A DNA stretch of 64,000 nucleotides, taken from assembly GCF_016461825.1 (NCBI RefSeq), contig NZ_JAEMNU010000022.1:20775-84774 (forward strand), written 5' to 3'. This DNA is from Rugamonas violacea. Its GTDB lineage: Bacteria > Pseudomonadota > Gammaproteobacteria > Burkholderiales > Burkholderiaceae_D. Position 1 is the stretch's first letter. Each line of letters begins with the position of its first letter. Both the position numbers and the translations under genes were made by a program. Positions 45,630 through 55,596 of the stretch are shown here, piece after piece. The notes under the pieces were generated by a model, which was not told where the DNA came from, made no database searches, and saw nothing but the letters and a program-made list of their open reading frames with translations.

Positions 45630-46454
45630 TCAACGATTGTTTGCCGCCTGGCAGCTGCGGCGGTAGTCGGCCGGTGGCTTGCCGACCAGCTTTTCGAAGT
45701 CGGAGGTGAAGTGGGCCTGGTCGAAATAGCCCAGCGCCTGCGCCAGCCCGGCCAAGTCGGGCTCGTCGCCCTTGGCCAGGCGGTCGGCGGCGTCCTGCAG
45801 GCGGTTGCGGCGGATCGCCCACTTCGGGCTGACGCCGACATAGTCCATGAACAATTGCTGCAGACTGCGCAGGCCGAGGCCGGCCTGCTCGGCCAGCTGT
45901 TCGGCGCGGGTGATGTCCGGCCGCTCGCGCAGCAGGGCCAGGATGGCGTCGATGCGCTCGACCTTGGCGTCGGGCGGCGGCAGGGCGCGGCGCAGCACGG
46001 CGCTGGCGGCGGCGAGCATGCTGGCGTCGTCGACCGCGTCGAGCACGGCGCGTTCGTCGGCCGCGCCGTCGCCGCCGAACAGGGGCGCCAGCGGCATGGT
46101 GCGGTCGGTCAAGGTCTTCAGCTTGTCGCCGAGGAAGCCGCGAAAGCCGCCCGGGCGGAAGCGCAGGCCCAGCACCCGGCCGCTGCCCTGCAGGGTGTAG
46201 TCGAAGGCGCCGGTGACAACGCCGAACACGGCGGTGCGCTCGCGGTCGAACACCAGGTTGACGCAGGGATGGGGCAGCGTGCGTTGCACATGCGTGAAGC
46301 CCGCGGGCAGACGCCATTCGACCAGCCAGAAAAAGTCGAGGAAGGGGGCCAAGTCGGCCTCCGGCAGATAGCGTTCCAGGCGGAAGGCTTGTTGCGCGGC
46401 GGCAGGGTTGACCACGCCCTTCGGGCTGTCGGTCAGCGGTTGCAAGGTGCTCAT
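45630..46454 (-). CDS. AraC-family transcriptional regulator
   Basis: A 274-aa regulator. The N-terminal half (about residues 20-150) carries the PEADLAPFLDFFWLVEWRLP region of the AraC group with a DUF6597-like sensor; the C-terminal AraC helix-turn-helix pair covers about 165-265 (LAEQAGLGLRSLQQLFMDYV, then QALGYFDQAHFTSDFEKLVG). It is divergent from a glutathione S-transferase gene across 109 bp containing two nested palindromes and may control it. Inducer unknown. Confidence 0.9.
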   Translation of the reverse strand: MSTLQPLTDSPKGVVNPAAAQQAFRLERYLPEADLAPFLDFFWLVEWRLPAGFTHVQRTLPHPCVNLVFDRERTAVFGVVTGAFDYTLQGSGRVLGLRFRPGGFRGFLGDKLKTLTDRTMPLAPLFGGDGAADERAVLDAVDDASMLAAASAVLRRALPPPDAKVERIDAILALLRERPDITRAEQLAEQAGLGLRSLQQLFMDYVGVSPKWAIRRNRLQDAADRLAKGDEPDLAGLAQALGYFDQAHFTSDFEKLVGKPPADYRRSCQAANNR

Positions 46455-46455
46455 G

Positions 46456-46518
46456 ATGATGGCGGGCGCGGCACTGGATATTTGTGCCGCCTTCGTGTTT
46501 TTACAAGACCGCCATCAT
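46456..46518. promoter_or_regulatory. Nested palindromes between AraC regulator and GST genes
   Basis: Outer arms ATGATGGCGG (46456-46465) and CCGCCATCAT (46509-46518); inner arms GCGGCAC (46468-46474) and GTGCCGC (46484-46490). They fill most of the divergent gap and are candidate operators; the outer left arm starts 2 bp ahead of the AraC ATG. Confidence 0.5.
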
Positions 46519-46563
46519 AGCAAGAGTTAGTATGATCGCCTTGATAACACAACGGAGACCAGC

Positions 46564-47193
46564 ATGACAAACGCCCTGACCCTGTTCCACACTCCCTACT
46601 CGCGTTCCAGCGGCAGCCTGGCCCTGCTGGAGGAGCTGCATGCCGAATACCAGTTGCATTTGCTGAACCAGAAGAAGGGCGAGCAGCGCCAGCCCGAGTA
46701 TCTGGCGGTCAACCCGATGGGCAAGGTGCCGGCCGTGCTGCATGGCGAGGCGCTGGTGACCGAGCAGGTCGCCATCTTCCTCTACCTGGCCGACCTGTAT
46801 CCGCAGGCCAAGCTGGCGCCGGCCATCGGCGACCCGCTGCGCGGCCCGTATCTGCGCTGGATGGCCTTCTACGGTTCCTGCTTCGAGCCGGCAGTGTGCG
46901 ACTTTTCGCTCCAGCGCGAGCCGGCGCCCGCCTCCGCTTGCCCCTACGGCGACTACCAGACCACGCTCGACACGTTGACCGCGCAACTGGCCAAGGGACC
47001 GTATCTGCTGGGCGACACCTTCAGCGCCGTCGACGTGCTGTGGGCCACCTCGTTGTCCTGGATCGTCGCCTACAAGATGGTGCCGGATCTGCCGGTGATC
47101 ACCGCCTACATCGAGCGCGTCAACCAGCGCCCGGCGATGCAGAAGGCGGCCGCCAAGGACGCCGAGCTGTACGCCGCGCAGTCGTCGACGTAG
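46564..47193 (+). CDS. Glutathione S-transferase family protein
   Basis: A 209-aa GST. The thioredoxin-fold N-terminal domain covers about 1-80 (LFHTPYSRSSGSLALLEEL with the likely catalytic Ser/Tyr region, and the glutathione-contact NPMGKVPAVLHGEALVTEQ), and an all-helical C-terminal domain about 88-205 (LLGDTFSAVDVLWATSL). It probably conjugates or reduces electrophiles in the cytoplasm. Preceded by CGGAGA. Divergent from the AraC regulator; convergent with fic. Confidence 0.92.
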   Translation: MTNALTLFHTPYSRSSGSLALLEELHAEYQLHLLNQKKGEQRQPEYLAVNPMGKVPAVLHGEALVTEQVAIFLYLADLYPQAKLAPAIGDPLRGPYLRWMAFYGSCFEPAVCDFSLQREPAPASACPYGDYQTTLDTLTAQLAKGPYLLGDTFSAVDVLWATSLSWIVAYKMVPDLPVITAYIERVNQRPAMQKAAAKDAELYAAQSST

Positions 47194-47277
47194 CCGTAGG
47201 TGCAACAGTAAAGCAGGCGGCTGGCCTCAAAGCTTACGTTATTGGCGAAATGACTTTCCCCATCATGACGGACACCT

Positions 47278-47302
47278 CCGATAGGTACGATGTCCCTATC
47301 GG
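47278..47302. terminator. Hairpin between the convergent GST and Fic genes
   Basis: CCGATAGG (47278-47285) pairs with CCTATCGG (47295-47302) around a 9-base loop, touching the stop codon of the Fic gene. No T-tract on either side, so its strength as a terminator is uncertain. Confidence 0.5.
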
Positions 47303-48460
47303 CTAGGCTGGCGTGTCGGCAGCCTCCGCCCGCAGGCCCCAGTCCGGAATGTTTGGGTAGTATCTGGTCGAACGGCCATTGCCTGCGCGTAGCAATAAAC
47401 CCCAGTCCTCCAGCTCGCTCAAGTCGCGCGACGCGGTCGCCCGCGAGGCGCCGGTGAGGCTTTCATACTTCTTGGTACTCATGCCGCCCTCAAAGCCGCC
47501 GGGACCGGCATCGAGTATGACGTTGATTACCTTGCGTTGACGCGGCGAAAGCTCCTGCTCGCCATGCGCCCGCCAGAAGCGGCCCTTCGCCATCGCTTCA
47601 TCGATGATGAGCGCGGCCTGCTCGCAGGCGACACGGACTTGTTTGACAAACCAGGCGACCCAGGCCGTCACATCCAAGCCGCCGCGCTGCGCCCGCTCCA
47701 GTTCGCTGTAATAGTCGTCGCGTCTGGCCAGCAGGCCTTGCGAGATGCGCATCAGCCGGCTGGTCTCGCCGCTGTCCCGCGCCAGCAGCAGATCGACGAT
47801 GACGCGGCCGACGCGGCCGTTGCCATCCTCGAAAGGGTGTACGGTCTCGAACCACAGATGGGCAAGCGCCGCCCGTACCAGGCTGTCGCCACGGCCGTCG
47901 TGGTTGAACCAGTCCAGCCAAGCCGCCATCTCGGCCGGCACCATGGCGGAGGGCGGCGCCTCGTAGTGCAGCTTTTCATGGCCGATGCGGCCGCTGACGA
48001 TTTGCATCGGCTCGGCGTGTTCCCGATACGCGCCAACACGGATCTTGTTGATGCCGGAATATCCAGTTGGAAATAGCGCGGCCTGCCAGCCGTGCAAACG
48101 CTCATGGCTGAGCGGCACTGCGGCGCGATTGACGGCGTCATCCATGATATCGAGCAAGCCATCGATATGTCGCGGGACGCTCGCTCCCGATTGGCCGGCA
48201 ACACCCAGGCGCCGGGCGACGGACGAGCGCACCGCCAACAAGCTCAAATGTTCGCCTTCGATGGCGGCCGTCGCCACCGCTTCCTGACTCCAGGCTTCGG
48301 CCGCGAGCGTTCGGCGTTGCTCGAAACCGATGGCGCTCAGCTTGCCTTCGATGACACCTTGGGCACGCCGGGCGAGCGCGACTTCCCCACCTACCACGGC
48401 GCCATCGTAGTGCATGCGGGGCCAGTCCGGCTGCTGCCAGATGAAGTGCGGGGCGTCCAT
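47303..48460 (-). CDS. Fic-family protein (AMPylase type) with C-terminal winged helix
   Basis: A 385-aa Fic protein. An N-terminal DUF4172-type segment (FIWQQPDWPRMHYD) is followed by an inhibitory helix with the TxxxEG pattern (TAAIEGE, near residue 78), marking a self-inhibited class II Fic. The catalytic motif HPFEDGNGRVGR is complete, so transfer of AMP or a related nucleotide to a hydroxyl on a protein target is expected. About residues 310-375 form a winged helix (YESLTGASRATASRDLSELE). ATG 48460 is preferred; a GTG 13 codons upstream overlaps the likely -10 (TATATT, 48490-48495, minus strand) and the palindrome. Target unknown. Confidence 0.9.
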   Translation of the reverse strand: MDAPHFIWQQPDWPRMHYDGAVVGGEVALARRAQGVIEGKLSAIGFEQRRTLAAEAWSQEAVATAAIEGEHLSLLAVRSSVARRLGVAGQSGASVPRHIDGLLDIMDDAVNRAAVPLSHERLHGWQAALFPTGYSGINKIRVGAYREHAEPMQIVSGRIGHEKLHYEAPPSAMVPAEMAAWLDWFNHDGRGDSLVRAALAHLWFETVHPFEDGNGRVGRVIVDLLLARDSGETSRLMRISQGLLARRDDYYSELERAQRGGLDVTAWVAWFVKQVRVACEQAALIIDEAMAKGRFWRAHGEQELSPRQRKVINVILDAGPGGFEGGMSTKKYESLTGASRATASRDLSELEDWGLLLRAGNGRSTRYYPNIPDWGLRAEAADTPA

Positions 48461-48498
48461 CGATTGTTCTTGAAGGGGGAGATGAGGCGAATATAGCA

Positions 48499-48529
48499 CA
48501 TAATCGACTCATATTTTGAGTCGATTATG
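48499..48529. promoter_or_regulatory. 13-bp-arm perfect palindrome at the Fic promoter
   Basis: CATAATCGACTCA (48499-48511), 5-base spacer, TGAGTCGATTATG (48517-48529). It lies just upstream of the minus-strand TATATT hexamer (48490-48495) and 39 bp from the Fic ATG. It is a strong operator candidate, possibly for the Fic protein's own winged helix. Confidence 0.75.
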
Positions 48530-48610
48530 TCGACTAAACACCTCAAGGTTTGAGGCGTTTAGACTTTTCAACCCCGGCCAACCCCGGCCGACAGCGGCCG
48601 ACCTGCGCGC

Positions 48611-49945
<1,335 letters not shown>

Positions 49946-49946
49946 C

Positions 49947-51473
49947 TCATTCTCCATGATTGACGATCGCGTGCATGATCTTTTCCTGCGTCGCCTCGGC
50001 CGCGTCCATTTCGGCCGCGAAACGGCCCTCGTTCATCACATAGATCCGGTCGCACATGCCGAGCAGTTCGGGCAGTTCGGACGAGATCATGATGATGCTT
50101 TTGCCCTCGGCCACCAGGGCGTTGATGATGCTGTAGATTTCGTACTTGGCGCCGACGTCGATGCCCCGGCTCGGCTCGTCCAAAATCAACACGTCCGGCG
50201 CCGAGAACAGCCACTTGGCCAGCACCACCTTCTGCTGGTTGCCGCCGGACAGGTGCAGGGTTTTCTGCCGCACGCCCGAACAGCGGATGCGCAGGCGCTG
50301 GCGGTAGCCATCGGCCACCTTGTATTCGCGGGCCCGGTCGATCACCTGGCGGGCGGCGATGCCGGCCAGGTTGGCCAGGCTGATGTTGCTCTGGATATCC
50401 TCCTCGAGCAGCAGGCCGAGCGCCTTGCGGTCCTCCGTCACATAGGCCAGGCCGTGGCCGATCGCCTTGCTGACGCTGCTGACGTCGATTTCCTCGCCGT
50501 TCTTGTACACGCTGCCGCTGATGCGCCGGCCGTAGGAGCGGCCGAAGATGCTCATCGCCAGCTCGGTGCGGCCGGCGCCCATCAGGCCGGCGATGCCGAC
50601 CACCTCGCCGCGGCGCGCGTGCAGGTTGACCCGCTTGACCACGGCGCGCTCGCTCTGTTCGGGATGGAACACCTGCCAGTCGCGCACCTCGAAGACGGTG
50701 GCGCCCGGCCGCCGTGGCCGGGACGGGTAGCGCTCGGCCATCTGCCGCCCCACCATGTGCTCGATGATGCGGCCCTCGCTGATGGTGCCGACGCGGCAGT
50801 CGTAGCTGTGCACGGTGTTGCCGTCGCGCAGCACGGTGATGGCGTCGGCGACGCGCGAGATCTCGTTGAGTTTGTGCGAGATCAGGATCGCCGCGATGCC
50901 CTGGCGCTGCAAGTCCAGCAGCAGGGTCAGCAGGGCATCGCTGTCGCTCTCGTTGAGGCTGGCGGTGGGCTCGTCGAGGATCAGCAGCTTGACCTGCTTG
51001 CACAGCGCCTTGGCGATCTCGACCAGTTGCTGCTGGCCGACGCCGAGCTGGTTGACCGGCGTCTCGGGCGACACGGCCAGGCCGACGCGGCGCAGCAGCT
51101 CGACGCTGCGGCGGCGCATTTGCTCGCGGTCGATCACGCCGAAGCGGGTCGGCTCGTTGCCCAGGAACAGGTTCTCGGCCACCGACAGCAGCGGCACCAG
51201 GGCCAGCTCCTGGTGGATGATGATGATGCCCAGGCGCTCGCTGTCGCGGATGTCGCGGAACTCGCGCGGCCGGCCGAGGAACTCGATGTCGCCGCTGTAG
51301 CTGCCGTAGGGATACACGCCGCTGAGCACCTTCATCAGGGTCGACTTGCCGGCGCCGTTCTCGCCGACGATGGCGTGGATCTCGCCGGCGCGCACCGTCA
51401 GGTCGACGTGGTCGAGGGCGACCACGCCGGGGAAGGTCTTGCGGATGCCCCGCATCTGCAAAATCGCCTCCAT
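49947..51473 (-). CDS. mmsA: Multiple-monosaccharide ABC transporter ATP-binding protein MmsA (GguA-like)
   Basis: A 508-aa double ATPase of the sugar importer class. The N-terminal domain has Walker A GENGAGKST and LGVGQQQLVEIAKAL; the C-terminal domain has GLMGAGRTELAMSIFG in place of a canonical Walker A, as usual in this class, and LSGGNQQKVVLAKWL. Walker B reads LLILDEPTASL and LILDEPSRGID. It powers uptake of aldoses such as xylose, arabinose, glucose or galactose together with ChvE and MmsB. It starts one base after the chvE stop, implying coupling. Confidence 0.95.
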   Translation of the reverse strand: MEAILQMRGIRKTFPGVVALDHVDLTVRAGEIHAIVGENGAGKSTLMKVLSGVYPYGSYSGDIEFLGRPREFRDIRDSERLGIIIIHQELALVPLLSVAENLFLGNEPTRFGVIDREQMRRRSVELLRRVGLAVSPETPVNQLGVGQQQLVEIAKALCKQVKLLILDEPTASLNESDSDALLTLLLDLQRQGIAAILISHKLNEISRVADAITVLRDGNTVHSYDCRVGTISEGRIIEHMVGRQMAERYPSRPRRPGATVFEVRDWQVFHPEQSERAVVKRVNLHARRGEVVGIAGLMGAGRTELAMSIFGRSYGRRISGSVYKNGEEIDVSSVSKAIGHGLAYVTEDRKALGLLLEEDIQSNISLANLAGIAARQVIDRAREYKVADGYRQRLRIRCSGVRQKTLHLSGGNQQKVVLAKWLFSAPDVLILDEPSRGIDVGAKYEIYSIINALVAEGKSIIMISSELPELLGMCDRIYVMNEGRFAAEMDAAEATQEKIMHAIVNHGE

Positions 51474-51474
51474 G

Positions 51475-52545
51475 TCAGCGGATCTGCGCGTCGGTGTAGT
51501 AGCCGCTGTTGGTGATCAGCACCTCTTTCCAGTTCGACTTGTCGACCGTCACCGGTTTGAGCAGGTAGGACGGCACCACCTTGACGCCGTTGTTGTAGGT
51601 CTTGCTGTCGTTCACCTCGGGCGTCTTGCCGCTCATGATGGCGTCGACCATGTTGACGGTGACCTTGGCCAGTTCGCGGGTGTCCTTGAACACGGTGGCG
51701 CGTTGCTCGCCGCGCAGGATCGACTTGACCGAGGGAATCTCGGCGTCCTGGCCGGTGACCACCGGCATCGGCTGCGCCGGCGTGCCGTAGCCCACGCCCT
51801 TCAGCGAGGACAGGATGCCGATGCTCAGGCCGTCATACGGCGACAGCACGGCGTCGACCCGCTCCTTGCCGTAGTAGGCGCTGAGCAGATTGTCCATGCG
51901 CGCCTGGGCGACGGCGCCGTCCCAGCGCAGGGTGGCGACCTTTTCCATGCCCAATTGCTTGCTGCGCACCACCAGCTTGCCCTGGTCCATATACGGCTTG
52001 AGCACCGACAGGGCGCCGTTGTAGAAGAAGTGGGCGTTGTTGTCGTCGGCCGAGCCGCCGAACAGCTCGACGTTGAACGGGCCTTTGGCGTGTTTCAGGT
52101 CGAGCGCCTTCTCGATGTAGGCGGCCTGCTGCACGCCGACCTGGAAGTTGTCGAAGGTGGCGTAGTAGTCGACGTTCTTCGAGCCACGGATCAGGCGGTC
52201 ATAGGCGATCACCTTGATGCCCTTGTCGGCCGCCTTCTGCAGCACGCCGGACAGGGTGGTGCCGTCGATGGCGGCGATCACCAGCACCTTGGCGCCCTTG
52301 GTGATCATGTTCTCCAGCTGGGCCAGCTGGTTGGGGATGTCGTCGTCGGCGTATTGCAGGTCGGTCTTGTAGCCGCGCTCCTTGAACACCTTGACCATGT
52401 TGTCGCCGTCGGCGATCCAGCGCGACGAGGTTTTGGTCGGCATCGAGATGCCGATCGGCCCCTTGGTTTGCGCGCCGGCCAGGGGGGCGGCGAGGGTGGC
52501 GGCGCCCAGCAGGGCGCCGGCGAGCAGAAGCTTGATTCGTGTCAT
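51475..52545 (-). CDS. chvE: Sugar-binding periplasmic protein ChvE
   Basis: A 356-aa periplasmic binding protein. Signal peptide about 1-26 ([20 protein letters not shown], then PLAGAQ). The mature part reads [20 protein letters not shown], close to ChvE of Agrobacterium, which binds several aldoses and in that organism also assists virulence sensing. First gene of its operon: GGAG ribosome site, a minus-strand TATGAT (52584-52589) as likely -10, and an 8-bp-arm palindrome further upstream. Sugar range cannot be fixed by reading alone. Confidence 0.94.
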   Translation of the reverse strand: MTRIKLLLAGALLGAATLAAPLAGAQTKGPIGISMPTKTSSRWIADGDNMVKVFKERGYKTDLQYADDDIPNQLAQLENMITKGAKVLVIAAIDGTTLSGVLQKAADKGIKVIAYDRLIRGSKNVDYYATFDNFQVGVQQAAYIEKALDLKHAKGPFNVELFGGSADDNNAHFFYNGALSVLKPYMDQGKLVVRSKQLGMEKVATLRWDGAVAQARMDNLLSAYYGKERVDAVLSPYDGLSIGILSSLKGVGYGTPAQPMPVVTGQDAEIPSVKSILRGEQRATVFKDTRELAKVTVNMVDAIMSGKTPEVNDSKTYNNGVKVVPSYLLKPVTVDKSNWKEVLITNSGYYTDAQIR

Positions 52546-52629
52546 TGTGGGTCTCCGTATTGTTTTATTGGGCTGCAGAGACGATCATAGGTATTCCATA
52601 AACTTAATCTAATAACTTTTTTCTTGGAA

Positions 52630-52651
52630 GTGATATCCGTTTTGATATCAC
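52630..52651. promoter_or_regulatory. Palindrome upstream of chvE
   Basis: GTGATATC (52630-52637), 6-base spacer, GATATCAC (52644-52651). About 85 bp upstream of chvE and 108 bp upstream of ppk2. Candidate site for a sugar-responsive regulator not encoded in the window. Confidence 0.5.
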
Positions 52652-52758
52652 CTGCCGTCTTTAGGGCGTGCGCGGCATTGGCGGCGCCACCAATTGGGCG
52701 CCAAAGTTATCGCTTTTGGAAAAGAATTCATTACTTGTATATCACTGGAAAGGCCACG

Positions 52759-53595
52759 ATGACAGTTCGGGAACAATTTCGAGTCGGCAAGGAGCTCAAG
52801 CTGCGCGAGCAGGACGCCGGCGCCAACCGCCTGTCGAGCCGCGCCGATGACGCCGGGCTGGGCAAGGCCGAGGCCAAGGCGCAGGACCGCGCCAGGACCG
52901 CCGGCCTGATCGCCCGCATCGCCGAGCTGCAGGTGATGTTGTACGCGCAGCGCCAACAAAAAGTTTTGCTGTTGTTGCAGGGAATGGACACTTCGGGCAA
53001 GGACGGCACCGTGCGCGCCATGTTCAGCCAGATCAGTCCGATGGGCATCCGCGCCGTCGGCTTCAAGGCGCCGACCGACATCGAGCTGGCCCACGACTAT
53101 CTGTGGCGGGTGCATCAGCAGGTGCCGGTCAAGGGCGAGGTGGCGATTTTCAACCGCAGCCACTACGAGGATGTGCTGATCACCAAGGTGCAGGGCATGA
53201 TCGACAGCAAGGAGTGCAAGCGCCGTTACGCGCAGATCTGCGACTTCGAACGCATGCTCAGCGAGACGGGCACGACCATCATCAAGGTGTTCCTGCACAT
53301 TTCCAAGGACGAGCAGCGCGAGCGCCTGCAGGAGCGCCTGGCCGACCCGGACAAGCAATGGAAGTTCGACCCGAACGACGTGGTCCAGCGGCAGAAGTGG
53401 GACGACTACCAGCGCGCCTACGAGCTGGCGCTGGTCGCCACCGATTGCGACCATGCGCCCTGGTACGTGGTGCCGGCCGACTCCAAGACCCAGCGCGACC
53501 TGGTGGTCGCCTCGCTGTTGCTGGAAACGCTGGAGGGTATGAAGCTGGGCTTCCCGCCGGCCGACCCGAAATTGACGGCGACGCTGATCGAATAG
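52759..53595 (+). CDS. Polyphosphate kinase 2 family protein (PPK2)
   Basis: A 278-aa kinase that moves phosphate between polyphosphate and nucleotides. The Walker A GMDTSGKDGTVRAMF is near residue 78, the Walker B-like region FNRSHYEDVLITKV near 130, and the lid module around RLQERLADPDKQWKFDPND near 195. Length and pattern suggest a class I, II or III PPK2; the nucleotide preference (ADP or AMP) is not decided. ATG 52759 has AAAGG nine bases upstream; an open frame runs back to 52624 but lacks a ribosome site. Divergent from chvE. Confidence 0.92.
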   Translation: MTVREQFRVGKELKLREQDAGANRLSSRADDAGLGKAEAKAQDRARTAGLIARIAELQVMLYAQRQQKVLLLLQGMDTSGKDGTVRAMFSQISPMGIRAVGFKAPTDIELAHDYLWRVHQQVPVKGEVAIFNRSHYEDVLITKVQGMIDSKECKRRYAQICDFERMLSETGTTIIKVFLHISKDEQRERLQERLADPDKQWKFDPNDVVQRQKWDDYQRAYELALVATDCDHAPWYVVPADSKTQRDLVVASLLLETLEGMKLGFPPADPKLTATLIE

Positions 53596-53643
53596 CCGCG
53601 CGGTGGGACAGGGCGGCGCGGCGGGGCGGCGCGGCGGCGCGGC

Positions 53644-54075
53644 TCAGACCGGTTTCACGCCCATTTCGGCGCAGAACTCGGCATAGCCGCCGGGGTCCTT
53701 GTGTTTCAGCCGGCGCATGTACTCGGCCACCTCCGGTGCGCCGGGCAGGGTGTCGCTGGCCGTCAGCCGTATCATGTTTTTCTTGATTTCCTTGAGTCCC
53801 TCGATCGCCACCGCCGCGTCTTTCAGCCGATCCCGCGCCTCCTTGCCCTTGTCGGTGGCCGGCGGGTGACGCTCGGCGAGGTCGAGCAGCAGTTCGGACA
53901 GCCAACCGAGTTGCCGGCCGTAGGACGCCTGGTTGAACACCTGCAGTTCCAGATCGCCGTCGCCGGCCTTGGCGGGGATGGCGTCGAACCACGATTTGAG
54001 CCCGATTTCCTGGGCCACGCTGCCGCTCCAGGGAAGATGGATTTGTGGTGCCCAACTCCATTGCGTCGGTTGCAT
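53644..54075 (-). CDS. Hypothetical protein
   Basis: A 143-aa protein not recognised. It begins MQPTQWSWAPQIHLPWSGSV, is mostly helical by composition, has a charged middle (DKGKEARDRLKDAAVAIEGL), and shows no signal peptide, membrane segment or cysteine-rich motif. An ATG with GAGGAGTAGCTT upstream supports the start. It sits between ppk2 (convergent) and the PHB depolymerase gene (65 bp upstream, same strand) and may share a transcript with it. Codon use matches neighbours. No function is proposed. Confidence 0.65.
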   Translation of the reverse strand: MQPTQWSWAPQIHLPWSGSVAQEIGLKSWFDAIPAKAGDGDLELQVFNQASYGRQLGWLSELLLDLAERHPPATDKGKEARDRLKDAAVAIEGLKEIKKNMIRLTASDTLPGAPEVAEYMRRLKHKDPGGYAEFCAEMGVKPV

Positions 54076-54139
54076 AAGCTACTCCTCTGTGTGGTGGGGG
54101 AAACCGGCCGCCGCCGCGCGCCGGCCGTCCCACCGGCGT

Positions 54140-55396
54140 TCAGGGGCAGCTGCCGATCACGTAGAAGTTCGGTCCAGTGCGCTTTAGTGTAGTGCGAATG
54201 TAAATATTGTCCAAGCCCATACTCTGGTTCGAGCCGTTGGCCAGCGCCGTGAAGAACTTGTCGTGGGCCCGGCCGGCGCGGACGTGGTCGAAGTTGCTCG
54301 CCGTCACGCAGTCGCCCTCGGGCGGCGGCGGTGGCGGCGGCGCGCCGGTCAGCCGGTCGACCATCAGCTTGATCGCCGCCATCTGCCGGCCACCCTTTTG
54401 GGCGTACTTGGCGTCGTCGTAGTTGAACCAGTCCCAGCAGGCGTTCGGGTTGGCCAGCGGGTTGATCGGCGCCGTTTGCGGATACAGCAGCACGATGCGG
54501 TTGCTGTCGGCCCAGCGGTTGTAGCCGGTGTTCTTGACGTATTTGTCGCCGATGTTGGTCGGGTCCTGCAGGCAGCCGTGCAGCACCACGTGCAGCCGGC
54601 AACCCTGGCCGGCGTTGTTGTCGCAGCCGGGCGGCAGGTAGAGGAAACCGCTGGCGGCCATGCCGTGGCTGGTCGGGTCGGCCAGGAAGGCGGTCTGGTC
54701 GAACTCGATGAACTTGCCGGCCGGCGTGGCGCCGCCGCGCGGATTCAGGCCGCCGTAGATCCATTGCAGCAGGGCGCCGGCGGCGTCGAAGGCGCAGTTG
54801 TTGATATAGGGCGAACCCAGTTTGTCGCAACTGTTGCCGAAGTCGTCGGTGGGCATCGCGTGCTGGGCCGCCAGATCCTTCTTGTACGATATATTCGCGC
54901 TATTAATGTAGTGGAGGTAATAGGTTTCCAGGTCGCTCATCACGGCCTGGGGCACTAGGGTGTCGGCGCTGCCGGACAGCATCCAGATGCGTTGGTGGGC
55001 CAACCCGGCGACGGCATCGATCGTCTTGTCGGCGGCGTTCTGGTCGGTGATGGCGACGAGCTCGCTCACCTTGGTGCCGCCCGGCTTGACCTGGCACAGG
55101 AAGGGGCTGCCGGTGCAGCTGCAGACGGTGGTGGCGGTGTTGAGGTTGCCCCGCGCGCAGTAGTAGGGGCCGCCGGCGATCACGCCGACACCGTCGACGC
55201 TGGCCGAGAACGCCACGCCGTATTGCACCGCCATGTAGCCGCCCGAGGACAGGCCCGACACCGACACCTGGCCGGCCTTCATGGCGGGCAGGGCGACCAC
55301 CTGCTGCGCCCGGGCCGGCGCGGTGGCGGCCAGCAGCGTGAGCGCGGCCAGCAGCGCGAGCGTGCGGGTCAGGAATATTCGACAATGCAATGGCAT
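54140..55396 (-). CDS. Extracellular short-chain-length PHA (PHB) depolymerase, type 2 catalytic domain
   Basis: A 418-aa secreted esterase. Signal peptide about 1-30 (ends ATAPARA). The lipase box GLSSG with the nucleophile Ser at about residue 51 lies close to the N-terminus, as in type 2 PHB depolymerases. SGSADTLVPQAV carries the likely Asp and HVVLHGCLQ lies near the oxyanion region. A poly-Pro linker (PPPPPPPEGD near 360) leads to a short C-terminal domain (CVTASNFDHVRAGRAHDKFF onward), plausibly for substrate binding. GGGGAG lies upstream of the ATG. With the oligomer hydrolase at 19.8 kb it suggests growth on external PHB. Confidence 0.9.
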   Translation of the reverse strand: MPLHCRIFLTRTLALLAALTLLAATAPARAQQVVALPAMKAGQVSVSGLSSGGYMAVQYGVAFSASVDGVGVIAGGPYYCARGNLNTATTVCSCTGSPFLCQVKPGGTKVSELVAITDQNAADKTIDAVAGLAHQRIWMLSGSADTLVPQAVMSDLETYYLHYINSANISYKKDLAAQHAMPTDDFGNSCDKLGSPYINNCAFDAAGALLQWIYGGLNPRGGATPAGKFIEFDQTAFLADPTSHGMAASGFLYLPPGCDNNAGQGCRLHVVLHGCLQDPTNIGDKYVKNTGYNRWADSNRIVLLYPQTAPINPLANPNACWDWFNYDDAKYAQKGGRQMAAIKLMVDRLTGAPPPPPPPEGDCVTASNFDHVRAGRAHDKFFTALANGSNQSMGLDNIYIRTTLKRTGPNFYVIGSCP

Positions 55397-55596
55397 GGCA
55401 GCTCCCCGTCGGCGATATTTGAGCTGTCATTCTGCGGTAGCTCAGCGACAAGTGTTTAATCTGGCTCAATCGGAACCGGCTTCGCCGCCGTCCACATGAC
55501 GGCGCGCCGCGGCACAGTGGCACAGCGGCACAGTGACAACGCGCGCGCCGGCTTTGGCTTAGAATGGTTTTCCTATCCATTTTTCGGCCGCCCACC

